From a virus, in the IMG/VR virus record IMGVR_UViG_3300033388_001070, positions 1 through 41,170 of that record: a stretch of DNA of 41,170 nucleotides. One strand, 5' to 3'. Within the stretch, counting starts at the first letter, position 1. Each line of letters begins with the position of its first letter. A program made the translations under genes and the position numbers. Positions 32,003-38,628 of this stretch are shown here, piece after piece. A model generated the notes under the pieces. It saw only the letters and a program-made list of their open reading frames with translations. It was not told the origin of the DNA and ran no database searches.

Positions 32003-34176
32003 TGTCGCTTACGTCCGAACAAGAAGAAAGGCTCAGAACCTTAAAGTCGCAAAGAATAACCCTTACTAGAGGTATCGGTCAGTCAGAGCGTGTACAAAGA
32101 CTTGAAAAGCCACTAGAAGGCGCTCAAACACAACAGCAATTTGGTATACTTCCAGACCCAGCTGATATTAGACTTCAAGAATTAAGGAGCAGAAGGGCGC
32201 AGATTATATCACGATCAGCTAAAGAGCAAGCTGCGCCTGATGAGTTAATTAGCCAACTGTTCGGCATTGGCCCATTAGATGAGCAGCCAACTAGACCTCC
32301 TGTGCCGCAAGTGACCGGCGATCCTGCGTTTTCCGGGGCTGGTACAGAAAGGGAGCAAATAGTTAATTTCGCTAAAAGGAAGAACGCCTTAGTCCAGCTA
32401 AGGAAGAAGTTCTCTGACGATCAAATACAAAATGCCGTACAAATAAGTAACCTAGAAACCAAGGCAGAGACTTTCCAGCCAACTGACATAATACCAGTAG
32501 CGGCCGGGGCTCTTGCAGGATTAGCTACAGGAGGGCCAGACCCGACAGATATAGCCACTGTACCATTTGTAAGCAAACTGGTTGCTAACTTGATCAGAAG
32601 TGGAGCTACTACGGCAGGGACGGCGGGTGGAGAGATATTAAGACAGAAGATCACCAATGAACCAATAGACGTTAAAAGAGCAGGTAAAGTTGGCTTAATT
32701 GACGGCCTCCTTGACTTCACCGGAGGAACTGTGTTTGATATGGTTGGCTCTACGATGGCTCCATTTAAGCAATCTATTATACCAGAAGCACAGGCATTTG
32801 CTGAAGACTTTGCTAGGGTAGGCGAAAAACTCGGGTCTGATATACCTTTCAGGATTACGCCGGCACAATTAACGGCAAGCGGAGCAATAGATACTTTTGA
32901 GACCATAGCAGAGACATCGCCTACATCTAGGGGGTCAATACGAAATCTCAAAAAGGTAATCCAGCCTAAGCAATTCGAGCAATTCACTAATTTCAAATTA
33001 GATGAAATAGCAGATGGAATAAAAAGGCTTGACGCTACTGACCTTGCTCCGATAATTGACGATGCTTTACGTGGTAAAAAAGGAACACTCACTTTAGCCA
33101 AAATGCAAAGTAGGAGGAATTATGCAGCTTTAGATGAATTAGTAGGTGACGCATCTATAGATTTAAGGCCATTAAAGAAATTCGCTCAAGACAAACTTGA
33201 TTCGGCAGCTAAGATAGGTGGGAGATCACTTTCGCCAAGCGGAAGGTCGGCATTGCAAGATATAATCCTAGCAGACGAGAAAGTTAGTTACCAGTTAGCG
33301 GCGGAATTAAGATCGTCATTTTTAGGTGATCTACCGGCCATGAAATTCGTTAAAGACCGTAACGTGGGATTAATACAGACTCTAGCTAAGAAAACTGACG
33401 AACTAATATCGTCCCCAGGCTCTAAATTTGGAATATCAGAAAAAGCTGACGCCATGAGAAGAATAGCCAATAAATTCCATGCCGAGAATTTCGGAACGGG
33501 CATAAGCGGAGGCAAGGTGGGAACTTTCAATAATAGGGCCATCAAGTCAACTTTGAGGGCAATTAGCGAAAATGAGCCAGACAAACTAATCCCTCTATTT
33601 TTCAGGAAGAATGGAAGAGCCACGGTAGAGATTGGAAAAGAAACCCTTGGCAATAAAACATTTACCAGACTTAGGTCTACATGGCTGGATGATATCATTA
33701 GGCGATCATCAACAGCAGACGGAACAGTAAAGGGGAATGTGTTCTTACATAACATAAACTTACTTGGCCCGGAAACATTAGAGGCTGTTTTTCCGAATCC
33801 AGAGCACCTTAGGAATGTAATGGAAATTGGAGTTGGTTCTCAGATAATACAGAAAGCAACGGGTGGTGCTGGAAACCTTGCGTCACAGCAAGCACAGTTT
33901 GGGGCAATATTAGCAATAACTTCTGGCGCAACAGCAACTCCCAGAGGAACAGTTACGGCCCTTGGTATACTTGGAGCACCCAAGTTGATGGCGGCGGTCA
34001 TAAATAGCCCTAAAGCTTCTAAGTTGCTAGTAGAGGGTATGAGATTGCCAATAGGAAGCAAGGCCGCAACTTCGATATTCGCAAGGAGCATACGGGCAGC
34101 TACGCAGAAGAACAAAGAGCCAATACTAGAAGAAATTAGACAATTACAAGAACAACAACAGAAACTTGGCCAATAG
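32002..34176 (+). CDS. Large internal virion (ejection) protein
   Basis: A 724-residue protein. A coiled-coil N-terminus (EQEERLRTLKSQRITLTRG) is followed by a hydrophobic Ala/Gly segment near 165-215 (VAAGALAGLATGG) and a second one near 625-665. Between them are long helices, and the C-terminus is Gln/Lys-rich (LQEQQQKLGQ). Hydrophobic helices in a large soluble protein fit an ejection protein inserting into the host membrane. No lytic transglycosylase motif is obvious. Confidence 0.6.
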   Translation: MSLTSEQEERLRTLKSQRITLTRGIGQSERVQRLEKPLEGAQTQQQFGILPDPADIRLQELRSRRAQIISRSAKEQAAPDELISQLFGIGPLDEQPTRPPVPQVTGDPAFSGAGTEREQIVNFAKRKNALVQLRKKFSDDQIQNAVQISNLETKAETFQPTDIIPVAAGALAGLATGGPDPTDIATVPFVSKLVANLIRSGATTAGTAGGEILRQKITNEPIDVKRAGKVGLIDGLLDFTGGTVFDMVGSTMAPFKQSIIPEAQAFAEDFARVGEKLGSDIPFRITPAQLTASGAIDTFETIAETSPTSRGSIRNLKKVIQPKQFEQFTNFKLDEIADGIKRLDATDLAPIIDDALRGKKGTLTLAKMQSRRNYAALDELVGDASIDLRPLKKFAQDKLDSAAKIGGRSLSPSGRSALQDIILADEKVSYQLAAELRSSFLGDLPAMKFVKDRNVGLIQTLAKKTDELISSPGSKFGISEKADAMRRIANKFHAENFGTGISGGKVGTFNNRAIKSTLRAISENEPDKLIPLFFRKNGRATVEIGKETLGNKTFTRLRSTWLDDIIRRSSTADGTVKGNVFLHNINLLGPETLEAVFPNPEHLRNVMEIGVGSQIIQKATGGAGNLASQQAQFGAILAITSGATATPRGTVTALGILGAPKLMAAVINSPKASKLLVEGMRLPIGSKAATSIFARSIRAATQKNKEPILEEIRQLQEQQQKLGQ

Positions 34177-34225
34177 GCCAACAATATCACCATCACCAGA
34201 ACTAGGAATTTAAAGGAGCAGCAAC

Positions 34226-34591
34226 ATGGCAAAGGAGCAAGAGCAAGGATTAAGCATGTTAGTTAAAGCCGTAATAGGAGTAGTCTTATTCGGAATTACC
34301 GTGTGGGGCATATCATGGGCGGCAAGTAGTGGGAGTTCCGCAACCGCAGGTACGATAATGACGAACCAAACAAGGATAATGGAGGTTGAATCAGACGTTA
34401 AAGAATTAGACAAAAGGCTTGATAGCTCAGAGAAGATGCAGATATCACTAGCGAAAGACCAACAAGCAATCCTTAGCGGTCAGCAGGAAATGAAGGCTCA
34501 ACAATCAAAGTTTAGCGATATGATGATGAGCAAAATTGAATCAGACGCAGAAATTAAAGCATGGATAAAATCCATAGATAAGGTAGACTAA
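34226..34591 (+). CDS. Membrane protein with coiled coil (spanin/holin-accessory-like)
   Basis: A 121-residue protein. One transmembrane segment at about 12-32 (VKAVIGVVLFGITVWGISWAA) is followed by a periplasmic or cytoplasmic coiled coil (about 48-110, ESDVKELDKRLDSSEKMQ). The layout resembles an inner-membrane spanin or an XhlA-like protein. It could pair with one of the small lipoproteins (9382 or 38114) encoded on the other strand. The stop overlaps the next start by one base (TAATG). Confidence 0.5.
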   Translation: MAKEQEQGLSMLVKAVIGVVLFGITVWGISWAASSGSSATAGTIMTNQTRIMEVESDVKELDKRLDSSEKMQISLAKDQQAILSGQQEMKAQQSKFSDMMMSKIESDAEIKAWIKSIDKVD

Positions 34592-34668
34592 TGGCGAAAA
34601 AAGCGACAAGAAGGAGAAGGACAGCGACCAAAAAGAAACGAACGGCACGTAAAAAAGCTAGCAGTTAA
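34591..34668 (+). CDS. Protamine-like basic peptide
   Basis: A 25-residue peptide (starts MAKKATRRRRTATKKK) with 13 Lys/Arg and otherwise only Ala, Thr and Ser. It is the last gene of the rightward unit. Short basic peptides of this kind can condense DNA or bind RNA or the scaffold; which is the case here is unknown. The GACTAATGG overlap with the gene before supports translation. Confidence 0.5.
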   Translation: MAKKATRRRRTATKKKRTARKKASS

Positions 34669-34698
34669 TAAGATTACATCTACTTTCTTCTTAGAACG

Positions 34699-34738
34699 CC
34701 CGCCGTAGGTTTACAGTAGCCTACGACGGGTTTTTATT
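34699..34738 (+). terminator. Strong rho-independent terminator at the end of the late unit
   Basis: CCCGCCGTAGG (34699-34709) pairs with CCTACGACGGG (34720-34730), one mismatch, followed by TTTTTATT. It ends rightward transcription where the two units converge. It overlaps the stop codon of the last leftward gene. Confidence 0.9.
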
Positions 34739-34877
34739 CAAACCCAGCATAAACAATTTCCCCAGCTTCAATAATCTCAAGCTTCTCAATATGGTTAGTC
34801 TCTGAAACAGGCTTTTCTAAAGTGTCGAGCAATGCCCGTATTGTGTCTCTGGCTAATTTTAACTTATTGTCGCTCAT
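34734..34877 (-). CDS. Small hypothetical protein, last gene of the leftward unit
   Basis: A 47-residue acidic protein (starts MSDNKLKLARDTIRALLD) with a helical first half. Its ATG overlaps the methyltransferase stop (ATGA), so it is translationally coupled. Its stop lies within the U-tract of the convergent terminator. Function unknown. Confidence 0.6.
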   Translation of the reverse strand: MSDNKLKLARDTIRALLDTLEKPVSETNHIEKLEIIEAGEIVYAGFE

Positions 34878-35686
34878 TTTGTATCCTTAAAAAGTCCCAT
34901 GCTGTCTTTAGCCTCTTGTACCCTCTTGCGGGCTATTTCGCAGTATTCAGGGCTTATCTCTATGCCTATGTAGTTTCGGCCCATCAGCTCCGAAATTTTC
35001 ACTGTCGTTCCACTTCCCGAGAATGGGTCTAATACTAAATCGCCTTTGTTACTCCACGATACTATGTGTTCTTTGGCTAATTTCTCGGGGAAAGTTGCTG
35101 GGTGTTCAAAGGATGATTTATCCATCGATGATTTACCCCATCCTACATTGTACTTCCAAATATTATCCCTGATTCTATCACTTTTGCCCATTTCGTATTT
35201 CATTTTCTCGGTAGAACCATCGGCTTGTCTTGAAGTAGCAGACACGGTTTTCTTTCCAATAGTTTTAACTCTTGATAGATTTGTTGTGTTAGGTGAGCCT
35301 TTACTTAAAACAAACATATACTCAAATACACTGAAATATCTATTACTCGGAGGGAAAGGGTAACTATTTTTCTGGTATATCATCGTATCGTGTAACCGGA
35401 AGCCGATATCTTTGAAGTGTAACGCTTGCCTGAACGATGTTCCCGTTTCGCTTCCGTCTACCGTAGCGTCCCCTACAACCCACACCACAACCCCGCCCTG
35501 CTTAGTTACACGGTAAAGCTGTTGTGCAATTCCCTCGAAGTCAAAAATGAATCCTTTGTAGTCTCTGAGGTTGTCATAAGGTGGGCTTGTAACGGTAAGA
35601 TCAACGCAATTATCAGGCATCTGCTTCATTACCTCTAAGCAATCGCCCTGTATGATTGTATTTGTTATGTCTTTGATGTTTAGCAT
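34874..35686 (-). CDS. DNA methyltransferase (TSPPY class, N4-C or N6-A)
   Basis: A 270-residue methyltransferase. Catalytic motif IV is TSPPYDNL (about 33-40) near the N-terminus and the SAM-binding motif I is DPFSGSGTT near 223-231, so the order is the beta class typical of N4-cytosine or N6-adenine enzymes. The middle ~110 residues are the target-recognition part. No restriction endonuclease lies beside it, so it probably protects phage DNA from host restriction. Confidence 0.88.
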   Translation of the reverse strand: MLNIKDITNTIIQGDCLEVMKQMPDNCVDLTVTSPPYDNLRDYKGFIFDFEGIAQQLYRVTKQGGVVVWVVGDATVDGSETGTSFRQALHFKDIGFRLHDTMIYQKNSYPFPPSNRYFSVFEYMFVLSKGSPNTTNLSRVKTIGKKTVSATSRQADGSTEKMKYEMGKSDRIRDNIWKYNVGWGKSSMDKSSFEHPATFPEKLAKEHIVSWSNKGDLVLDPFSGSGTTVKISELMGRNYIGIEISPEYCEIARKRVQEAKDSMGLFKDTK

Positions 35687-35688
35687 AA

Positions 35689-35862
35689 TTAAACCTCAAT
35701 ATCAAGTCCAGCGTTCTCAATTTGCTTTTTCTGTTTCAGGATTATCTCGCCGAGTTCATCGCCAAGAGATTCCAAGTCTGCAACTTTTCCGGCTGTCAGT
35801 ATTGCACAAGCCCAGAATCCAAGAGCCGCGCCGATCATCATTGCTATTATTATCTGTGTCAT
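35689..35862 (-). CDS. Small membrane protein with coiled tail
   Basis: A 57-residue protein (start at 35862 with AGGAAG upstream). Residues 3-22 form one transmembrane segment (IIIAMMIGAALGFWACAIL). The tail is charged and helical (ESLGDELGEIILKQKKQIE). Unknown function. Confidence 0.55.
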   Translation of the reverse strand: MTQIIIAMMIGAALGFWACAILTAGKVADLESLGDELGEIILKQKKQIENAGLDIEV

Positions 35863-35863
35863 T

Positions 35864-36190
35864 TTAACCGTCACTTCCTGTAATCTTAAGTTCTCGTTCC
35901 ATTTCAGTAAGGAAACTTGCATTTAAAAGTCCCCCTGCCATTAGCGCTTCATTTATAACATCAACAAACCTCTCTCCATCCCTGCCTAGACCTTTGCAAA
36001 TAGCCTGTAAAACGTAATCCTCTTTTCCCTGCCAATCAGGAAGAGGAGTAGTGCCATGCCCCATAACCTCAAGATAGCGAGAGTAGAGCTTTCCAAAGCC
36101 AGCCATAGCGTCTGATAGCAACTCAGTCGTTAAGAACAATTCGCATGGGCTTATTATACTTCGCTTATCTTCTTTCCAAGAGTTTACCAT
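35864..36190 (-). CDS. Hypothetical protein
   Basis: A 108-residue helical protein (starts MVNSWKEDKRSIISPCE) with a DYVLQAICKGLGRDGERFVD segment. A GGAGAAT site precedes the ATG. No family was recognised. It lies directly after the cytosine methyltransferase. Confidence 0.55.
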   Translation of the reverse strand: MVNSWKEDKRSIISPCELFLTTELLSDAMAGFGKLYSRYLEVMGHGTTPLPDWQGKEDYVLQAICKGLGRDGERFVDVINEALMAGGLLNASFLTEMERELKITGSDG

Positions 36191-36241
36191 TTTTATTCTC
36201 CTTATGTTACTTTAAGCGTTAAAGGTATGGTATGGGTTTTC

Positions 36242-37432
36242 TTATTTTAGTTTAGACCATAATGTTCTGAATGCCAGTTCTGCGGTGGCTGGCACTACAC
36301 CGTTTCCAAGCAATCGAAGTTCGTCCACCCTGGAGGCAAACCCATCAACTGTTCTACCCATGCCGGATTTAACTGTCCGCGGTTCTTCCCAGTTGTATTG
36401 GGGCTGTCCTGGTCTGGCTGGCCAGCAATCTTGTCTGATAGGCTGTTGGTGTCCGTTCTGCCCGCTGCTTTCAGTGCTTCCGGAGTTCTCGCACCTTTCC
36501 ATTCCCGCTGCGTTGGAGTTGGCCAGTTGTTCGCTTCCGCCTGTGCTTCCTGATACGCTTGGCACATTAACGGGTCTATCTGCTCTCTTAGATTCCCCGG
36601 CCTCGATCGATTCTTTCGCCCTCCGTTGGTCGCTTGGTGTTTCATTGCCTCGTAACTCCTGCTCGGTAGGCAGTCCATTGTGTTCGGTGTCGCCCAATTC
36701 TTCTGATTTCTGGCCGCCCCCACTAAGGTCTGTCCCCGTTTCCCGTCTGGTTCGCTTTCTCCCTGCACCGCTGCGGCAACTGCCGGCGTTGGCCAATTCA
36801 TCTCCACCGCTTGAGGTAGTGTCACGCTGTGCATCGACCCCTCTTTCTGTTGACTGCTCGCTAAGTTCGCTGTAAATCCGTCCGAGACCGTCGCTGTTGG
36901 CCAATTCGCCTTCGCTTGTGCTGACAGACTCTCGAAGCAATGATCGCCCCTGTCGCCCATCCTCGCATTGAATTGAGCTGGGTCCTCGCAAGGCTCTGAT
37001 GCCCTCGGTGTAAGCCAAGATGAATAATCGCTCTCTCTTGTGTGGCGAGCCGACCTCTGCCGCTGTAAACAATCCTGCCTCAACTTTGTAACCCAAATCT
37101 CGAAGGCTTTGTGCGACCTCTTCAAATCCAAGGCTGAGGTGTCCCCCGACGTTTTCAAAGAAGCACCAAAGAGGTCTAATTGTACGGATGTGTTCTTCAA
37201 TATACGGCCATAAGTGTCTAGGGTCGTCTGTTCCGGCTCTTTTTCCGGCGTTTGAGAATGGCTGGCAGGGATAACCGCCAATGATTCCGTGTACTTTGTC
37301 ACGAAAAGGTCGGCCATCGAAGGTTTTAAGATTCGTCCAGATAGGTGCTGCATCCATTTGACCTTGTTCAATCTTTGCAACCAGGTTCGCTGTAGCGAAG
37401 GCTTCGATCTCCACATAAGCGACTGTTCGCAC
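36242..37432 (-). CDS. DNA cytosine-5 methyltransferase, catalytic frame (Dcm-like, motif I missing)
   Basis: A 396-residue frame from a GTG at 37432. It holds motif IV PCQPFS (catalytic Cys56), motif VI FFENV (93-95), motif VIII SPHKRERLF, and the C-terminal motif IX-X block with LRLLGNGVVPATAELAF. The SAM-binding motif I is absent; it lies upstream in the other frame (37456-37506). A -1 shift near 37440 would join them. Between motifs VIII and IX are Ser/Gly-rich repeats (ELANSDGLGR, ELANAGSC, QLANSNAAG) that overlap similar repeats of the second frame. A separate start at GTG has only a weak GGA site. The enzyme could be inactive, or be made by frameshifting. Confidence 0.7.
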   Translation of the reverse strand: MRTVAYVEIEAFATANLVAKIEQGQMDAAPIWTNLKTFDGRPFRDKVHGIIGGYPCQPFSNAGKRAGTDDPRHLWPYIEEHIRTIRPLWCFFENVGGHLSLGFEEVAQSLRDLGYKVEAGLFTAAEVGSPHKRERLFILAYTEGIRALRGPSSIQCEDGRQGRSLLRESVSTSEGELANSDGLGRIYSELSEQSTERGVDAQRDTTSSGGDELANAGSCRSGAGRKRTRRETGTDLSGGGQKSEELGDTEHNGLPTEQELRGNETPSDQRRAKESIEAGESKRADRPVNVPSVSGSTGGSEQLANSNAAGMERCENSGSTESSGQNGHQQPIRQDCWPARPGQPQYNWEEPRTVKSGMGRTVDGFASRVDELRLLGNGVVPATAELAFRTLWSKLK

Positions 37433-37506
37433 ATCAAGATTCCAATTTCAATCCCCCCATAGCCCGTGCAAAATGAGATAATTCTTTGTGTTTCGGGACT
37501 ATCCAC
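36295..37506 (-). CDS. Methyltransferase motif I frame overlapping the Dcm gene in another frame
   Basis: A 403-residue frame starting at a GTG (37506) with AAAGGGGGC upstream. It encodes Dcm motif I (RIISFCTGYGGIEIG) and then stays open through ~1.1 kb that also encodes the Dcm catalytic frame. Its own translation has repeated NWPTP-like units (NWPTATVSD, NWPTPAVAA, NWATPNTMD, NWPTPTQRE) and ends LNPAWVEQLMGLPPGWT. These are segments seen in other phage methyltransferases. So either this is a real overlapping gene, or the frame is only part of a frameshifted gene that once read through. Confidence 0.45.
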   Translation of the reverse strand: MDSPETQRIISFCTGYGGIEIGILMCEQSLMWRSKPSLQRTWLQRLNKVKWMQHLSGRILKPSMADLFVTKYTESLAVIPASHSQTPEKEPEQTTLDTYGRILKNTSVQLDLFGASLKTSGDTSALDLKRSHKAFEIWVTKLRQDCLQRQRSARHTRESDYSSWLTPRASEPCEDPAQFNARMGDRGDHCFESLSAQAKANWPTATVSDGFTANLASSQQKEGSMHSVTLPQAVEMNWPTPAVAAAVQGESEPDGKRGQTLVGAARNQKNWATPNTMDCLPSRSYEAMKHQATNGGRKNRSRPGNLREQIDPLMCQAYQEAQAEANNWPTPTQREWKGARTPEALKAAGRTDTNSLSDKIAGQPDQDSPNTTGKNRGQLNPAWVEQLMGLPPGWTNFDCLETV

Positions 37507-37924
37507 ATTTAGCCCCCTTTCTGATATTTTCAATCGTTCCATCGTGCGTCCAGTGACAACTGCGGCACATGCGTTTGTAGTCTTTCGGGTCTGAGTAATT
37601 CCCTGTTAAATTCGCCCAGTCATAAGTTTTTGACTTATCAGAAGTCCCGCAAACATCGCAATGGCTTGGCTGGTTGGCGTACAATCTCCTATGGCAAGCA
37701 GCATACCCAGCTTCGTCACCTTTCCAGTTGGCGTTCTTAGACCCGAACTGATCCCGCTTGATTGCTTTGCGTGGGATAAGGCCGAAGTGTCTCATGGCGG
37801 TTTGTATGCGTTTCACCGATACTTTAAAAGCTGTTGCGATTTCCCTGTAAGTCATTTTCTTTTCATAATACAATACTTGAAGTGTCGTATTGTCACAGGG
37901 TGGAAAGTAATTATATTTGTTCAT
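37499..37924 (-). CDS. HNH endonuclease with HTH domain, inserted in the Dcm gene
   Basis: A 141-residue protein from the ATG at 37924 (GAGAGG upstream). A helix-turn-helix lies at about 14-52 (YYEKKMTYREIATAFKVSVK). The HNH domain lies at about 85-130: CDVCGTSD, YDWANLTGNYSD with the central His-position neighbour, and MCRSCHWTHDG. It resembles phage homing-type HNH proteins. It sits between two homologous copies of the Dcm 5' end (38048-38114 and 37456-37522), and its own stop lies within the second copy. It has its own promoter and type A leader. Confidence 0.85.
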   Translation of the reverse strand: MNKYNYFPPCDNTTLQVLYYEKKMTYREIATAFKVSVKRIQTAMRHFGLIPRKAIKRDQFGSKNANWKGDEAGYAACHRRLYANQPSHCDVCGTSDKSKTYDWANLTGNYSDPKDYKRMCRSCHWTHDGTIENIRKGAKCG

Positions 37925-37927
37925 TTT

Positions 37928-38016
37928 AATACCTCTCATAGTATTTCTCAGTATAATTATGTATGGCAGGGACGGCTGAGATGTCCGTCTTTTTCGGTCG
38001 CTAAACCTAGCCATAC
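37928..38016 (-). ncRNA. Type A structured leader RNA (A2)
   Basis: Minus strand. P1 pairs GUAUGGC-UA-GG (38016-38006) with CC-U-GCCAUAC (37970-37961). P2 pairs GACGG (37989-37985) with CCGUC (37975-37971) around a 9-nt loop ACA+UCUCAG. Loop bases UCUCAG pair with CUGAGA (37951-37946), a pseudoknot. Directly after it AAUAC (37945-37941) pairs with GUAUU (37932-37928), partly covering the GAGAGG ribosome site. Every element has a counterpart in A1 (9775-9859), with different bases but kept pairing and identical ACA, GGCUAGG and CCUGCC segments. Confidence 0.7.
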
Positions 38017-38018
38017 AG

Positions 38019-38046
38019 AATATAACACATTTCTCAGGAAAGTCAA
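38019..38046 (-). promoter_or_regulatory. Sigma70-type promoter of the inserted HNH gene
   Basis: Minus strand: -35 TTGACT (38046-38041), a 16-bp spacer, and -10 TATATT (38024-38019). Start predicted near 38013, at the first stem of the type A RNA. It begins directly after the duplicated Dcm 5' fragment, so promoter, leader and HNH gene form one unit. Confidence 0.75.
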
Positions 38047-38047
38047 G

Positions 38048-38114
38048 CCCGTATCCGGTACAAAAGCTGATAATTCTTTGTTCTTCGGTATTATCCACAT
38101 CATGCCCACTTTCT
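38048..38114 (-). pseudogene. Displaced 5' end of the cytosine methyltransferase gene
   Basis: These 67 bases match 37456-37522 at 52 positions (about 78 percent). Both copies contain the same ribosome-site region, a GTG start, and codons for D-x-x-E-x-QRIISFCTGYG; many differences are synonymous, so both have evolved as protein code. After GGG the copies differ completely. This is probably the original 5' end of the methyltransferase, cut off by the HNH unit, while the second copy came with the insertion. Confidence 0.7.
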
Positions 38115-38452
38115 TATTTTATCGCTGCCCGAATAATAGAACCCATCAAACCACCAGCACTGTCGATCGAATTAGGATCTGAGTAAGTTTCCCATTCACC
38201 GACGCAAGTGCTAGAAAAGGGTGTTATGTGTTCAATGTTATCTGCCTTTGTGAAAGACAAGAGCGACCATTGAGCCATTTCCGGCCTGTAATCGATTGTG
38301 ATCTCGTCGCCGTTTTGCTTTACTACTTTAAATCTCATCCACTCTTTTGATGTCTGATTAGCACAGCCAGAAGTAAACGCTATCAGTGAGGCCGCAATAG
38401 CTAAAGCTGCTAGTGTCAGGAGTCTCATTATTGTTTTAGTTCTTAAGTGCAT
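38114..38452 (-). CDS. Lipoprotein
   Basis: A 112-residue protein from the ATG at 38452 (AGGAG well placed). Signal peptide about 9-28 (LLTLAALAIAASLIAF) with lipobox TSGC, Cys at 30. The mature part is beta-rich (FKVVKQNGDEITIDYRPEM) and ends in Gly/Ser-rich residues. It could be an outer-membrane spanin, a superinfection-exclusion lipoprotein or a host-surface modifier. Confidence 0.65.
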   Translation of the reverse strand: MHLRTKTIMRLLTLAALAIAASLIAFTSGCANQTSKEWMRFKVVKQNGDEITIDYRPEMAQWSLLSFTKADNIEHITPFSSTCVGEWETYSDPNSIDSAGGLMGSIIRAAIK

Positions 38453-38616
38453 TCTGTTGCTCCTGCTTTAAGTTCTAATTTACGGTTCTTGTATTTACGC
38501 TGAGATACGCAAGGTGGGCATGAGTGGTCGCATTTACCATTCTCTCTGTCGCAGTATTTACCAGCCTCGCTGAACTTCTTATTCGCTTTCTTTTCTCGGT
38601 GTCTTGTACGACTCAT
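38443..38616 (-). CDS. Small Cys-rich basic protein
   Basis: A 57-residue protein (starts MSRTRHREKKANKKF) with Cys at 22, 29, 33, 36 and 56, including HSCPPC. Probably a zinc-binding, nucleic-acid-interacting protein. It overlaps the start of the lipoprotein gene by 10 bp. Confidence 0.6.
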   Translation of the reverse strand: MSRTRHREKKANKKFSEAGKYCDRENGKCDHSCPPCVSQRKYKNRKLELKAGATECT

Positions 38617-38628
38617 AAATCACACTCC

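Noticed and set aside
36285-36875. Rightward 196-codon frame opposite the methyltransferase
   Set aside because: It mirrors the low-complexity region of the real genes, has no ribosome site and no recognisable protein character.
37456-38114. Group I or II intron carrying the HNH gene inside the methyltransferase
   Set aside because: No intron core was recognised, and the 5' coding part is duplicated rather than split, so splicing would not rebuild a better gene.
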